Counted from the stretch's first letter, positions 16,692 to 28,758 are shown. The stretch: 35,362 nt of DNA from Carboxylicivirga fragile (GCA_025499625.1 JAFMVD010000057.1:1-35362), one strand, 5' to 3'. A program made the numbers and translations. Notes: a model not told the origin generated them from the sequence alone.

Positions 16692-18182
16692 ATGTCATCA
16701 AGTAGAAGGTCATTTTTAAAAAATATAGCAGTTGGAGCAGGTGTTGCTGCTGCCGCACCATTAGCCGGATGTAGTACAGGTTCGAGAAGTAAGGAAGCAG
16801 TTGCTTATATACGTGAGAATGCCGAACGAGTACCTAAGATGGAGTTTAACATGTGTGGATATGCCGCTCCTAAATTGGATAAGGTACGTATCGGTTTTGT
16901 TGGCATCGGCGATAGAGGTATCGGAGCAGTTGACCGTATGGGTTTTATTGAAGGAGTAGAAGTGACCGCTCTTTGTGATACACGTCAGGCTGCCATTGAT
17001 GGTGCTCAGGCCTCACTGGTAAAAGCCGGATTGCCTAAAGCAAAAGAATTTACTGGAAGTGATACGTCTTTTAAAGCGCTTTGTGATAGTGGCTTGGTTG
17101 ATTTAGTTTACATTGCTACTCCATGGGAATGGCATGTGCCTGTAGCTATTGCTGCAATGAAGGGTGGAAGTCATACTGCTGTTGAGGTATCTACAGCCAG
17201 AACCATGGACGAATGTTGGGAAATGGTTGAGGTGTCAGAGCAAACTAAAAAGCATTGTATAATTCTTGAAAACTGCTGTTACGATTTCTTCGAGTTGCTT
17301 ACACTTAACATGGCACGTCAGGGAGCTTTTGGTGACTTGGTGCATGGTGAAGGTGCTTATATTCACGATTTGGATTATTGGCATTTTAATAAACCACAAG
17401 ATGATAAACCACGTGGCGATGGTGCTTACGATAAGTTGTGGCGCTTGCACGAAAATACTCGTAAAGCCAACGTATATCCAACGCATGGTTTAGGACCTAT
17501 CTGTCAGGCCATGGATATTAACCGTGGCGACCGAATGGATTATTTGACGGCTATGATGTCTGACGATTTTACTTTAGCTAATCGAATTAAAGAGCTGGCT
17601 CCAGAACGTCCCGATTTACAACAGTTTATTGGTAAGGAGATGCGCGGTAACATGGACATGCAAATGATACGTACCGTTAAGGGGCGTACCATGATGATTC
17701 AGCACGATATCAGTTCACCTCGTCCGTATTCACGTATACATATGTTGAGTGGAACCAAGTGTTTTGCTCAGAAGTGGCCGCTTCAGCACATTGCTTTTGG
17801 ACATAATAAGGCTGATGATGCTAAAATGAAAGAGCTACAAGAGAAATATGCTCCGGAAATTATTACGCGTATTGGCGAGATGGCTAAACAAGTTGGTGGC
17901 CATGGAGGGATGGATTTTATGATGGATTGGCGATTAATCGACTGTCTGCGCAATGGACTTCCTATGGACATGGATGTGTATGATGCTGCCGCTTGGTCGT
18001 GCATTACGCCACTTAGTGAATGGTCCATAGCCAATGGTTCTAAGCCAATTGATATTCCTGATTTTACACGCGGTAAGTGGAAGACTAATAAGCCTCTTGA
18101 ACTATCACTAAAAGGTGGCGGAACAACGGGTGTTCGTAATCTAAAGAAAGCGGACTCGGGCAAGCAATTGTCAGTAGATTAA
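16692..18182 (+). CDS. GH109-type NAD-dependent glycosidase (Tat-exported)
   Basis: This 496-residue protein belongs to the Gfo/Idh/MocA fold and matches glycoside hydrolase family 109, whose known members are alpha-N-acetylgalactosaminidases that use a tightly bound NAD+ in an oxidation-elimination-reduction cycle. A Tat signal (SSSRRSFLK, R5/R6) is followed by a hydrophobic core and AGC. The nucleotide fold starts at VRIGFVGIGDRGIGAV. GH109-like motifs include LENCCYDFFELLTLNMARQG, HGEGAYIHDL and YPTHGLGPICQAMDI. Tat export fits a protein that folds around NAD in the cytoplasm. The ATG at 16692 is preferred; an upstream in-frame ATG at 16650 would put 14 residues before the Tat motif. It lies in the PUL after the susD terminator. 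The substrate within GH109-like enzymes is inferred. Confidence 0.88.
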   Translation: MSSSRRSFLKNIAVGAGVAAAAPLAGCSTGSRSKEAVAYIRENAERVPKMEFNMCGYAAPKLDKVRIGFVGIGDRGIGAVDRMGFIEGVEVTALCDTRQAAIDGAQASLVKAGLPKAKEFTGSDTSFKALCDSGLVDLVYIATPWEWHVPVAIAAMKGGSHTAVEVSTARTMDECWEMVEVSEQTKKHCIILENCCYDFFELLTLNMARQGAFGDLVHGEGAYIHDLDYWHFNKPQDDKPRGDGAYDKLWRLHENTRKANVYPTHGLGPICQAMDINRGDRMDYLTAMMSDDFTLANRIKELAPERPDLQQFIGKEMRGNMDMQMIRTVKGRTMMIQHDISSPRPYSRIHMLSGTKCFAQKWPLQHIAFGHNKADDAKMKELQEKYAPEIITRIGEMAKQVGGHGGMDFMMDWRLIDCLRNGLPMDMDVYDAAAWSCITPLSEWSIANGSKPIDIPDFTRGKWKTNKPLELSLKGGGTTGVRNLKKADSGKQLSVD

Positions 18183-18198
18183 GCTCCTTAAGAATAAA

Positions 18199-18228
18199 CA
18201 ATGGTAACTTAATTTCTAGTTACCATTG
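18199..18228. terminator. Hairpin after the GH109 gene
   Basis: CAATGGTAACT (18199-18209) pairs perfectly with AGTTACCATTG (18218-18228) around an 8-nt loop. Only a weak T-rich stretch follows, so termination is plausible but not certain. It begins 17 bp after the stop codon. Confidence 0.55.
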
Positions 18229-18300
18229 TATTTAACCTGAATTATTCATTAGGAATCATTTTTTTATGATGAACTAATGGATCCATGAAGGTTAACCCCG

Positions 18301-18318
18301 TCACGATAATTATCGTGA
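18301..18318. promoter_or_regulatory. 18-bp perfect palindrome, possible operator
   Basis: TCACGATAATTATCGTGA is fully self-complementary with no spacer, which favours a dimeric DNA-binding protein over an RNA hairpin. I found no second copy in the window. The regulator is unknown. Confidence 0.45.
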
Positions 18319-18513
18319 TAGAAAATCACCATTTTGGTATTTTTACCAAATGGATGATTTGCTTTATCGTTATGCATTTAGGCTATTTTTTATTATTCGA
18401 ATGCATAGTTTGGGTTTAAGTGCCTCTAAGTTGCGAAATCAAAAACAGACTTAATTCATTATTAAAGGTCTTAAGGTGTTAAGAATTTACACCTTCATTC
18501 TCTTAGTATATTT

Positions 18514-20076
18514 ATGAAAGTAGATATGAGATCAATACTAATTAGTTTCATAATTATAACATTGGCGTTTTTCATGGCTTGTTCTTCCGATTCTCCATCA
18601 CCAGAGGAAGGAAGGCAGAAAGAAGAAGATGTCAGTTATGAATCATCCGCAAAGTACAATTTAAACATTGTTTATTTCGTTCCCACTGATATTAGTGAAA
18701 GAAATGAATGGCATCGGCGATTAAGTGAGATTCTTCTTCATGGTCAGTCTTTTATTTTGAAGCATATGAACGAATATGGTTTTGGTAATATGACCGTAAA
18801 TATGTTTGTTGATAAAACCTTGGGGCGTGTTAAAATTACCAAGATAAGCGGAGAACATGCAACGAGTTATTATCCCTATGAAGGTGGTGGTGTCAAGATG
18901 ATCGAAGAGATAGAATCGTATTTTAATAGTCATCCATCAGAAAGAAATAGTGATCATACTTTAGTATTGATACCAGTCAAAAATCCGGATCCAGATAAGC
19001 GTGATATTCCCTATTATGGCTATGGGCGATACTGCTTTGCTTTAGATTATGACGATATGGACATAGCCTATCTAAAGGATGAGGATGAAAGAGGACAGAA
19101 AGCTACAACATACATTGGAGGACTTTTACATGAATTAGGGCATGCCCTTAATTTACCTCATAACAAACAAACTGTTTCGGACGATAACAACCCTAATAAA
19201 GGTACAGCTTTGATGGGCAGTGGTAATTATACCTATGGCAAATACCCAACATATCTGACAAAAGCGAGTTGTGCCATATTAAATAATTGCCAGGTTGTAA
19301 GTGATAGTGAGTCAATTGTTTTCTACCAAGGAGCTTCGTTAGAGGTGGAAGGTATTCAGTCTAGATATGAAGGTGGTGATTTAGTAGTATCGGGTTCTAT
19401 TGAAACGAATACGCCGGTAAGTCATGTTAATTTTTACAATGACCCGGCTACTGACAATGCCGATTATGATGCAGTTTCCTGGTGTGTTGAGGTTATTAAT
19501 AATGCCTTTGAAGTGAGAATGCCTGTTAATGATTTATTTCTAAAAGGAAATACTCCTTATGTACTTCGGCAGCGGTTTTTACATGAAAATGGAGAGATTT
19601 CAACTTTTTCTTATGCCTATGAATTCATAGATAATGAGTTATTTATTGAATTTGGAGACAAGGACTATCTGGACAGAAGTCAATGGGCAGTAATCGATTT
19701 TAGTTCGGAAGAACAAAATGAAAAGGCGGCTTATGTACTTGATGGTGATAAGCAAACATTTTGGCATTCAAGATGGTCAACTAATGTAGCGTCATACCCT
19801 CACTACCTCTCCATTGATATGGGGCAGATCCAATCGCTTAATGGCTTTACTTTTGTGCAACGCGATGGCATGAGAAAAGTAAAGGATATAGAGATATTCA
19901 TTAGTTCAGATAGTCAAACCTGGGAAAGTAAAGGAAATTTTGTGCTCAAAAACATTAATACTGCACACCACGTGGTTTTAGAGGAAGCCTGTAGTTGCAG
20001 ATATTTTAAAGTGGTTGCCAAATCGGCTTTTGATCAGGAGCAGTTTGCTGCAATGGCTGAAATAATGTGTTTTTAG
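18514..20076 (+). CDS. Metzincin-like lipoprotein protease with F5/8C domain
   Basis: This 520-residue lipoprotein has a lipobox MAC with lipidated Cys23. Its catalytic domain (about 45-265) carries the zinc motif HELGHALNLPH, with ligands H206, H210 and H216 and catalytic E207, and a likely Met-turn at M234 in ALMGSGNY. This fits the metzincin pattern HExxHxxGxxH except that asparagine replaces the usual glycine. An Ig-like region (about 270-375) and a C-terminal F5/8C domain (about 388-520, DGDKQTFWHSRW) follow. It probably cuts glycoproteins at the cell surface. It does not match the M60 mucinase motif (HExxH with a distal Glu) by eye. It lies in the PUL after a structured 331-bp gap and before the DUF3472 gene. 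Confidence 0.75.
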   Translation: MKVDMRSILISFIIITLAFFMACSSDSPSPEEGRQKEEDVSYESSAKYNLNIVYFVPTDISERNEWHRRLSEILLHGQSFILKHMNEYGFGNMTVNMFVDKTLGRVKITKISGEHATSYYPYEGGGVKMIEEIESYFNSHPSERNSDHTLVLIPVKNPDPDKRDIPYYGYGRYCFALDYDDMDIAYLKDEDERGQKATTYIGGLLHELGHALNLPHNKQTVSDDNNPNKGTALMGSGNYTYGKYPTYLTKASCAILNNCQVVSDSESIVFYQGASLEVEGIQSRYEGGDLVVSGSIETNTPVSHVNFYNDPATDNADYDAVSWCVEVINNAFEVRMPVNDLFLKGNTPYVLRQRFLHENGEISTFSYAYEFIDNELFIEFGDKDYLDRSQWAVIDFSSEEQNEKAAYVLDGDKQTFWHSRWSTNVASYPHYLSIDMGQIQSLNGFTFVQRDGMRKVKDIEIFISSDSQTWESKGNFVLKNINTAHHVVLEEACSCRYFKVVAKSAFDQEQFAAMAEIMCF

Positions 20077-20162
20077 TAATAAGTAAGATTAATTGATAAA
20101 ACGCTCTTAACCTGATCTTTATGTGATCATATAAGGCAATGGTAGATTTTTTAAAGTAATAG

Positions 20163-20192
20163 TCCGGACCTAATAATTATTGAGGTGTCGGA
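20163..20192 (+). repeat. Leader hairpin before the DUF3472 gene
   Basis: TCCGGACCT (20163-20171) can pair with AGGTGTCGGA (20183-20192) with an internal bulge, about 20 nt before the start codon. It could affect translation, but the structure is modest. Confidence 0.3.
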
Positions 20193-20212
20193 GTTTATAA
20201 AGAAATATAATC

Positions 20213-21538
20213 ATGAAATATATAAATTGGTTTCAGAATTTAGTTTTTGCAGCTATGTGTATAGTATACATTGGCTGCACAGGTTGTAGTAAAGATGATG
20301 ATCCGGAACAAATTAAAGTACCGGAGATGAATATTAAAGTACCTGTTGGAGGAAATGCCTGGGTAGTTGATGATCCTTTTAAAGGAGGTCATTTAATTTC
20401 CGACGAGGGATTACAATCATGGACAAGTAAAGGTGATAAAATCAGAGTATATTTTAAATTGCCCAAGGCTGGTGAGCTAAATGTTGGTTTGCTATCGAAA
20501 GTACAAAAGGGCACTTCAACCATTAAGTGTACTGTTGATGGGAAAAGCATCGAAAAGGAAGTGGATAATACATCTTTAAAAACCAATTACATCGGAACGT
20601 TTGAGGTTTCCGAAGCCGGATATCATTTTGTAGAGCTTGAAGGTGTCTCAAGAGAAGAAGGTGTTTTTGCTGATATAACTGAGGTAAAATTAGGGGGCGA
20701 AGCATGTAATGGAAAAATGTACTTTGTAAATGAGGAGTATTATTGGGGGCGTAGAGGACCGTCGGTACATTTAGGATACGAGGTTCCGAGTGCAGCTTCC
20801 AATGTTGAATATTTTTACAATGAAGTAACAGTCCCAGAAGGGCAAGATGTGATTGGTTCGTATTACATGGCCAATGGTTTTGGCGAAGGCTATTTTGGCA
20901 TACAGGTTAATTCCGAATCAGAGCGTAGAGTTTTGTTTTCGGTATGGAGTCCTTTTGAAACCGATGATCCAAGTTCAATTCCTGAGGATGAAAAAATCAT
21001 TCTTGTTAAAAAGGGAGAAGGTGTTTCTACCGGCGAATTCGGGAATGAAGGATCGGGTGGACAGAGTTTTCTAAGGTATAATTGGATTACGGGCAATACC
21101 TATCAGTTTTTATTGAAAGGCAAACCTTTAGCTGATGGTTATACACAATATACTGCTTGGTTCAAAGGACCGGAACTTCAGGACTGGAGATTAATCGCCA
21201 GTTTCAAGCGACCTAAAACACAAACGTGGTTAACTAACCAATATTCATTTTTAGAGAATTTTCATACCGAAACTGGTGCCATTTCGCGCATGGCTAAATA
21301 CAATAATCAGTGGGTGCGCGATACTAATGGAGATTGGTTTGAAATGACAAAAGCGAAATTTACGGCCGATGCTACTGCTCGAAAAGAGTCACGTATGGAT
21401 TATGCCGGAGGTGTTTCAGATGGTATTTTCTTTATGAAGAATTGTGGTTTCTTTAATGAAACAACTCCTATTGATAGTCACCATATGCGCACAGAGTTGG
21501 GTGTAGAGCCAGTAATTGATTTTGATAATTTGCCTTAA
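20213..21538 (+). CDS. DUF5077/DUF3472 lipoprotein
   Basis: This 441-residue lipoprotein has a short signal with a cysteine-rich lipobox, YIGC or CTGC, so Cys22 or Cys25 is lipidated, followed by SKDDD. The first half (about 38-155) resembles DUF5077, a beta-sandwich with carbohydrate-binding character. The second half (about 170-400) resembles DUF3472, with EEYYWGRRGPSVHLGY and LRYNWITGNTYQFLLKGKP. These two domains occur together in Bacteroidota, often in PULs, but no reaction is established for them to my knowledge. Its position between the protease and the GH2 enzyme makes a glycan-binding or accessory role likely. It is 136 bp after the protease gene. Confidence 0.8.
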   Translation: MKYINWFQNLVFAAMCIVYIGCTGCSKDDDPEQIKVPEMNIKVPVGGNAWVVDDPFKGGHLISDEGLQSWTSKGDKIRVYFKLPKAGELNVGLLSKVQKGTSTIKCTVDGKSIEKEVDNTSLKTNYIGTFEVSEAGYHFVELEGVSREEGVFADITEVKLGGEACNGKMYFVNEEYYWGRRGPSVHLGYEVPSAASNVEYFYNEVTVPEGQDVIGSYYMANGFGEGYFGIQVNSESERRVLFSVWSPFETDDPSSIPEDEKIILVKKGEGVSTGEFGNEGSGGQSFLRYNWITGNTYQFLLKGKPLADGYTQYTAWFKGPELQDWRLIASFKRPKTQTWLTNQYSFLENFHTETGAISRMAKYNNQWVRDTNGDWFEMTKAKFTADATARKESRMDYAGGVSDGIFFMKNCGFFNETTPIDSHHMRTELGVEPVIDFDNLP

Positions 21539-21564
21539 AATAGTTAAGTTAAATATGTTTCTTA

Positions 21565-24827
<3,263 letters not shown>

Positions 24828-24908
24828 AAAGAGTAAAGGCTGAGTTTAGTTAAATATTTGTAAATGTGAGAAAATAACTTGCCAAATAAGAAATTAACCC
24901 GATAATTT

Positions 24909-24916
24909 TATCTTTG
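24909..24916 (+). promoter_or_regulatory. -7 element before the DUF1016 gene
   Basis: TATCTTTG fits TAnnTTTG exactly and lies 16 bp upstream of the ATG at 24933. No good -33 partner is visible at normal spacing (the nearest TTG is 27 bp away). The nuclease gene may therefore have its own promoter. Confidence 0.4.
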
Positions 24917-24932
24917 AGGTAAATACTAGAAG

Positions 24933-25993
24933 ATGGATTTAATTCAAAATACGAACGAATATAAAAAGTGGATTGAGGAATTAAAATCAGAGATTCAGAA
25001 GTCTCAGATTAAAGCGGCTATTTCTGTGAATCAGGCACTTTTGGATTTATATTGGAGGATTGGAAAAGCAATTTCGGAGAAAATAAATGAAGGAAATTGG
25101 GGAACGTCGGTTGTGGAAAATGCATCGAAGGATTTAAGAATTTATTTTCCAAATCAGCGAGGATTTTCTCGTTCGAATCTTTTCTCGATGAGAAAATGGT
25201 ATGATTTTTACACAAAATCAAGACTTGAGATTGAAAAAGTCCAGCAACTTGTTGGACAAATTCCATGGGGCATAATGTGTTGATTATCACAAAGGCTGAT
25301 ACTATAGAAGAAGCTGTTTTTTATATTAACAAAACAATTGAAAATAATTGGTCTCGGGCAGTTTTGGAGCATCAGATCGATTTGAATTTTTATAAACGTT
25401 CAGGAAAAGCAATAACAAATTTCAATACTACATTACCAGAACCACAATCAGAATTAGCGATAGAGACACTGAAAGATCCATACAAATTTGATTTTCTGAC
25501 TTTAAAAGAAAAGGCACTAGAGAAAGACATTGAGGAACAACTAGTAAAGCATATCACATCATTTCTTCTTGAACTTGGAGGTGGTTTTTCTTTTGTTGGG
25601 AGACAAGTTCCTGTAAAAATTGACGGCGAAGACTTCTTTATTGACTTACTATTCTATCATATCAAATTGAAATGTTATGTGGTTGTCGAATTGAAATCCG
25701 TAAAATTCAGAGCAGAATATGCAGGGAAAATGAATATGTACCTTTCTGCGGTTGACGATTTAATGAAAAGTGAAAGTGAAAATCCAACGATAGGATTACT
25801 TCTTTGTAAAAGTAAATCGGAAGTGATAGCAGAGTATGCACTACGAGGAATCTCTCAACCAATTGGGGTTGCAGAATATGAAATTGTAAAATCTATACCA
25901 TCTGACTTAAAGCCTGAGTTGCCAACTGTAGAAGAGATAGAACAAGAATTGGCTTCAACAATGTATAAAAATAATAACCGTGATGATGAGTAA
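24933..25993 (+). pseudogene. DUF1016/YhcG PD-(D/E)xK nuclease, frameshifted
   Basis: Two overlapping frames together make one YhcG-type protein of about 352 residues. The first (24933-25283) carries the DUF1016 N-terminal domain (ALLDLYWRIGKAIS, FSRSNLFSMRKWY) and ends VGQIPWGIMC. The second (25265-25993) continues HNVLIITK. The joint IPWG-HNVL is the family's normal sequence, so one G is missing from the G run near 25268 (four Gs where five would keep frame). The C-terminal nuclease core is intact: D127, E142 and K144 in IDLLF and VVELKS. The second frame has its own ATG at 25265, so two polypeptides could be made. YhcG-like proteins are accessory nucleases often found with restriction or mobile genes; here it interrupts catabolic genes. 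Confidence 0.85.
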
Positions 25994-26173
25994 ATTAAAC
26001 GTCAAAGATTTGCTTCAACTGAAATGTAATTTGACACGTATGTGTTGTGGGTTCTTTTACGTTTCTCAAAGTCAATAAATTAGCGTGGTGATTGCTATGG
26101 AGGAAATCAGCGCAGTAAAATTTTATGAATCCAAAAAAAATGGTAATGTTTAAAAGCAATTTTCTTGATGCTG

Positions 26174-27445
26174 ATGAACTATAAACGAATTATACAAATT
26201 GTTCTGCTAATGGCAGTGCTTGTTTTAAGTACTTACTTGTTCAAACAAGCTGATACTTATACTTCGAGTGCTGCTTTTTGTAATAGTTGCCATGTTCATA
26301 ATCATGCTCAACTGTCCTGGGAAGGGTCAACTCATTACATCGAATCTGAAGAGGAGCTTAGCTGTGTTTCGTGTCATCTTCCCCCAAAAGGAGAAGGTTT
26401 TTATCGTGAGAAAATTAAAAGAGGTTTTAAGGATGTTTACGCCTATTATTTTAAAGATTCTGTGGATCATAATTGGGAGTTGAAGTCCAGGCCAGAACAA
26501 GCCAGGGAACATACATTTAAAGCCTCTTGTTTAGAGTGCCACCCTAAACTGTTTCCTATTCAGTTATCGCCAAATGGTGAAATAGCCCATTGGCATTATC
26601 AGCAGCATGAAACAGATATGCATTGTATCGATTGTCATTTAAATGTTGGACATGGACCAGGCGGAAAAGCATCTCATAATTTTGAGTTATTGAACACAAC
26701 TATAAAAACTGATACCTTATATCTGGTTTCGGCACAGATACGCGATTTAAAGAGTTTTACTGAAACCATTCCTCAAAGTAGTATTGGTTTTGATATGATT
26801 GCCATTGAAAAAGGAGATTCATCTTTTTTTATTGGGAAAGCCGAGGTAAGCTGGGATGAGTATTTATTGTTCCTAAGAGAAACAGAATCAGAAGGCAGAA
26901 GTGAGAATGAGATCGATGGCTTTAGTGGAGCTACACCACCATGGGGTAATCCTGATCAAGGTTGGGGAATGGGAAGTCGTCCGGCCATTACCATGACGCA
27001 TCATGCAGCAAGTATGTATTGTAAATGGTTGTCGGTACGAACCGGGAAAAGCTATCGCTTGCCAACTGAGGCGGAGTGGGAGTATGTAGCCAGGCAGGTA
27101 ATTACAACAGAATCAGAATTGGTTAATACCATCAATTCAGATAAAACAAAAACCATAGAGCCGCAAGAGGTAAGTCCTGATGTACTTGGTTTACATCATT
27201 TGTTTGGCAATGTCAAAGAGTTTTGCGCCGATGAATTTGAGAAAGGCAGCAAAGAGCATGTTCTGAAAGGAGGTTCTTTCAAATCAGAAAAGACAAATTA
27301 TCGAGCTGATTATCGGGAAGCGACACAGCACGATCATTGGATGAAAACCGATCCGCAAATACCCAAAAGCATTTGGTGGTATTCCGATTGTAATGATGTT
27401 GGCTTTCGTTTGGTATTAACTTATCAGAATACAGAAAAACCGTAA
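26174..27445 (+). CDS. NapC/NrfH-like tetraheme cytochrome fused to SUMF1-like domain
   Basis: This 423-residue protein joins a membrane-anchored multiheme cytochrome to a SUMF1 (FGE-sulfatase) fold. The N-terminal helix (about 5-23) anchors it. Four CxxCH heme motifs follow: CNSCH, CVSCH, CLECH and CIDCH (about residues 36, 64, 119 and 151), in the NapC/NirT/NrfH pattern with CHVHNHAQLSW after heme 1. From about residue 205 comes the SUMF1-like domain: RLPTEAEWEYVAR, LFGNVKEFCADE, VLKGGSF, NDVGFRLVL. The cysteine pair that makes formylglycine is absent (GGSFKSEKTNYRADYR), so it is probably not a true FGE. ATGs at 26168 and a TTG at 26165 are alternative starts. The next gene starts 4 bp later. 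An electron-transfer role from menaquinol is inferred from family knowledge. Confidence 0.8.
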   Translation: MNYKRIIQIVLLMAVLVLSTYLFKQADTYTSSAAFCNSCHVHNHAQLSWEGSTHYIESEEELSCVSCHLPPKGEGFYREKIKRGFKDVYAYYFKDSVDHNWELKSRPEQAREHTFKASCLECHPKLFPIQLSPNGEIAHWHYQQHETDMHCIDCHLNVGHGPGGKASHNFELLNTTIKTDTLYLVSAQIRDLKSFTETIPQSSIGFDMIAIEKGDSSFFIGKAEVSWDEYLLFLRETESEGRSENEIDGFSGATPPWGNPDQGWGMGSRPAITMTHHAASMYCKWLSVRTGKSYRLPTEAEWEYVARQVITTESELVNTINSDKTKTIEPQEVSPDVLGLHHLFGNVKEFCADEFEKGSKEHVLKGGSFKSEKTNYRADYREATQHDHWMKTDPQIPKSIWWYSDCNDVGFRLVLTYQNTEKP

Positions 27446-27449
27446 TGAT

Positions 27450-28751
27450 ATGGGCAAATATTCACGTCGCGAGTTTATAAATAATACCCTGTTGGCAGGT
27501 GGATTAACATTGGCATCGAGCTTGGGGAGTTGCAAGTCAAAATCGGTAAAACAACCCTTGGATGCTGCACCTGACGGACCCGTGCTTAAAGCTGGTTTAA
27601 TTGGTTGCGGTTCACGGGGTACAGGTGCTGCAGTTAATTACCTCGATGCAGGGCCAAGTTTGGAATTGGTGGCCTTGGGCGATGTGTTTGAAGATAAGTT
27701 AATAGCTTGCCGACAAAACCTAAAGGAAAAAAAGGGAATTGAAATAGATTCGGAAAAGTGTTTTGTTGGCTTAGATGCGTTTCAAAAAGTGATTGATGCT
27801 GGTGTTGATGTGATACTACTGGCAACTCCGCCTTATTTTCGTCCTGAGCATTTCGAAGCGGCAGTTAAAGCCCGTAAGCATGTGTTTATGGAGAAGCCGG
27901 TTGCCGTTGATCCGGTGGGCGTACGCAGTATTCTTATTAATTCTGTGAGAGCAGAGGAACTTGGTTTAAGTGTTGTAACGGGTACAATAAAGCGCCATCA
28001 GGCCGATTACCTCGAAACCTATGAGCGCATTAAATCCGGAGCCATTGGCGATATTGTATCGGGCAATTGTTATTACAATCAAGGTAAATTGTGGCATGTT
28101 AATCCACGTGCTGAGTGGACTGAAGTTGAGTCGATGATTCGGAATTGGGTTAATTGGACCTGGTTATCGGGTGATCATATAGTGGAGCAGCATATTCACA
28201 ACCTCGATTTAATGAATTGGTTTATCGGTTCTCATCCTCTTTCGGCCACAGGCTTTGGCAGTCGTCAGAGACGTACCACTGGCGATCAGTTCGATAATTT
28301 CAGTGTGGATTATATCTATCCTAACAAGGTGCATGTGCACAGCATGTGTCGACAAATTAATGGCTGTACTAACAAGGTGAGCGACCTAATTCGAGGCACG
28401 CATGGTTATACCAATTGTGAGAATACCATATTTAATGCCAAAGGCGAAATGAAATGGAAATACGAATTAACAGAAGAACAGGAAAAAGACAAGTGGCACT
28501 TTTTTTGGCGTGCTTTTGCCCAGGAGCATATTGATTGGGTGACTGCCATCAGAACCAAGGTGCCCATCAACGAAGGTAAACAAATAGCCGAAGCAACATT
28601 AATGGCGATTATGGGAAGAATATCAGCATATACTGGGAAAATTGTTACTTGGGACGAAATGCTTAACAGCGATCTTCGAATTGGCCCCAAGGTTTTTGAT
28701 ATGTTTACTACAGGCATAAAAAAGGCTATCCCAGTAATGGGGACATTGTAG
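27450..28751 (+). CDS. Tat-exported Gfo/Idh/MocA-family oxidoreductase
   Basis: This 433-residue protein has a Tat signal (YSRREFINNT) with a lipobox-like LGSC, so it may be a lipoprotein. The dinucleotide-binding motif LIGCGSRGTGAA starts near residue 50. The family motif MEKPVAVD is near 147-154, and DHIVEQHIHNLDLMNWF, near 245, carries the HxxxD-type catalytic region. Family members oxidise or reduce sugars with a tightly bound NAD(P). Tat export after folding with cofactor is known for glucose-fructose oxidoreductase. It differs from the GH109-type protein at 16692 in lacking the NCCYD motif. It lies 4 bp after the cytochrome-SUMF1 gene and is probably co-translated. Its substrate is unknown; its 3' end meets the minus-strand SRPBCC gene. 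Confidence 0.88.
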   Translation: MGKYSRREFINNTLLAGGLTLASSLGSCKSKSVKQPLDAAPDGPVLKAGLIGCGSRGTGAAVNYLDAGPSLELVALGDVFEDKLIACRQNLKEKKGIEIDSEKCFVGLDAFQKVIDAGVDVILLATPPYFRPEHFEAAVKARKHVFMEKPVAVDPVGVRSILINSVRAEELGLSVVTGTIKRHQADYLETYERIKSGAIGDIVSGNCYYNQGKLWHVNPRAEWTEVESMIRNWVNWTWLSGDHIVEQHIHNLDLMNWFIGSHPLSATGFGSRQRRTTGDQFDNFSVDYIYPNKVHVHSMCRQINGCTNKVSDLIRGTHGYTNCENTIFNAKGEMKWKYELTEEQEKDKWHFFWRAFAQEHIDWVTAIRTKVPINEGKQIAEATLMAIMGRISAYTGKIVTWDEMLNSDLRIGPKVFDMFTTGIKKAIPVMGTL

Positions 28752-28758
28752 TTTGCGA

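Larger units (their letters stand above)
18183..18513. other. Structured intergenic region before the protease gene
   Basis: This 331-bp gap has no gene that I can support. It contains an 11-bp perfect hairpin (18199-18228), an 18-bp perfect palindrome (18301-18318), an imperfect long hairpin of complementary halves at about 18321-18361, and a 7-bp stem (AAGGTGT 18473-18479 with ACACCTT 18489-18495) near the gene start. Confidence 0.6.

Noticed and set aside
26174-27445. Formylglycine-generating enzyme for sulfatase maturation
   Set aside because: The cysteine pair needed for catalysis is missing and no sulfatase gene is in the window.
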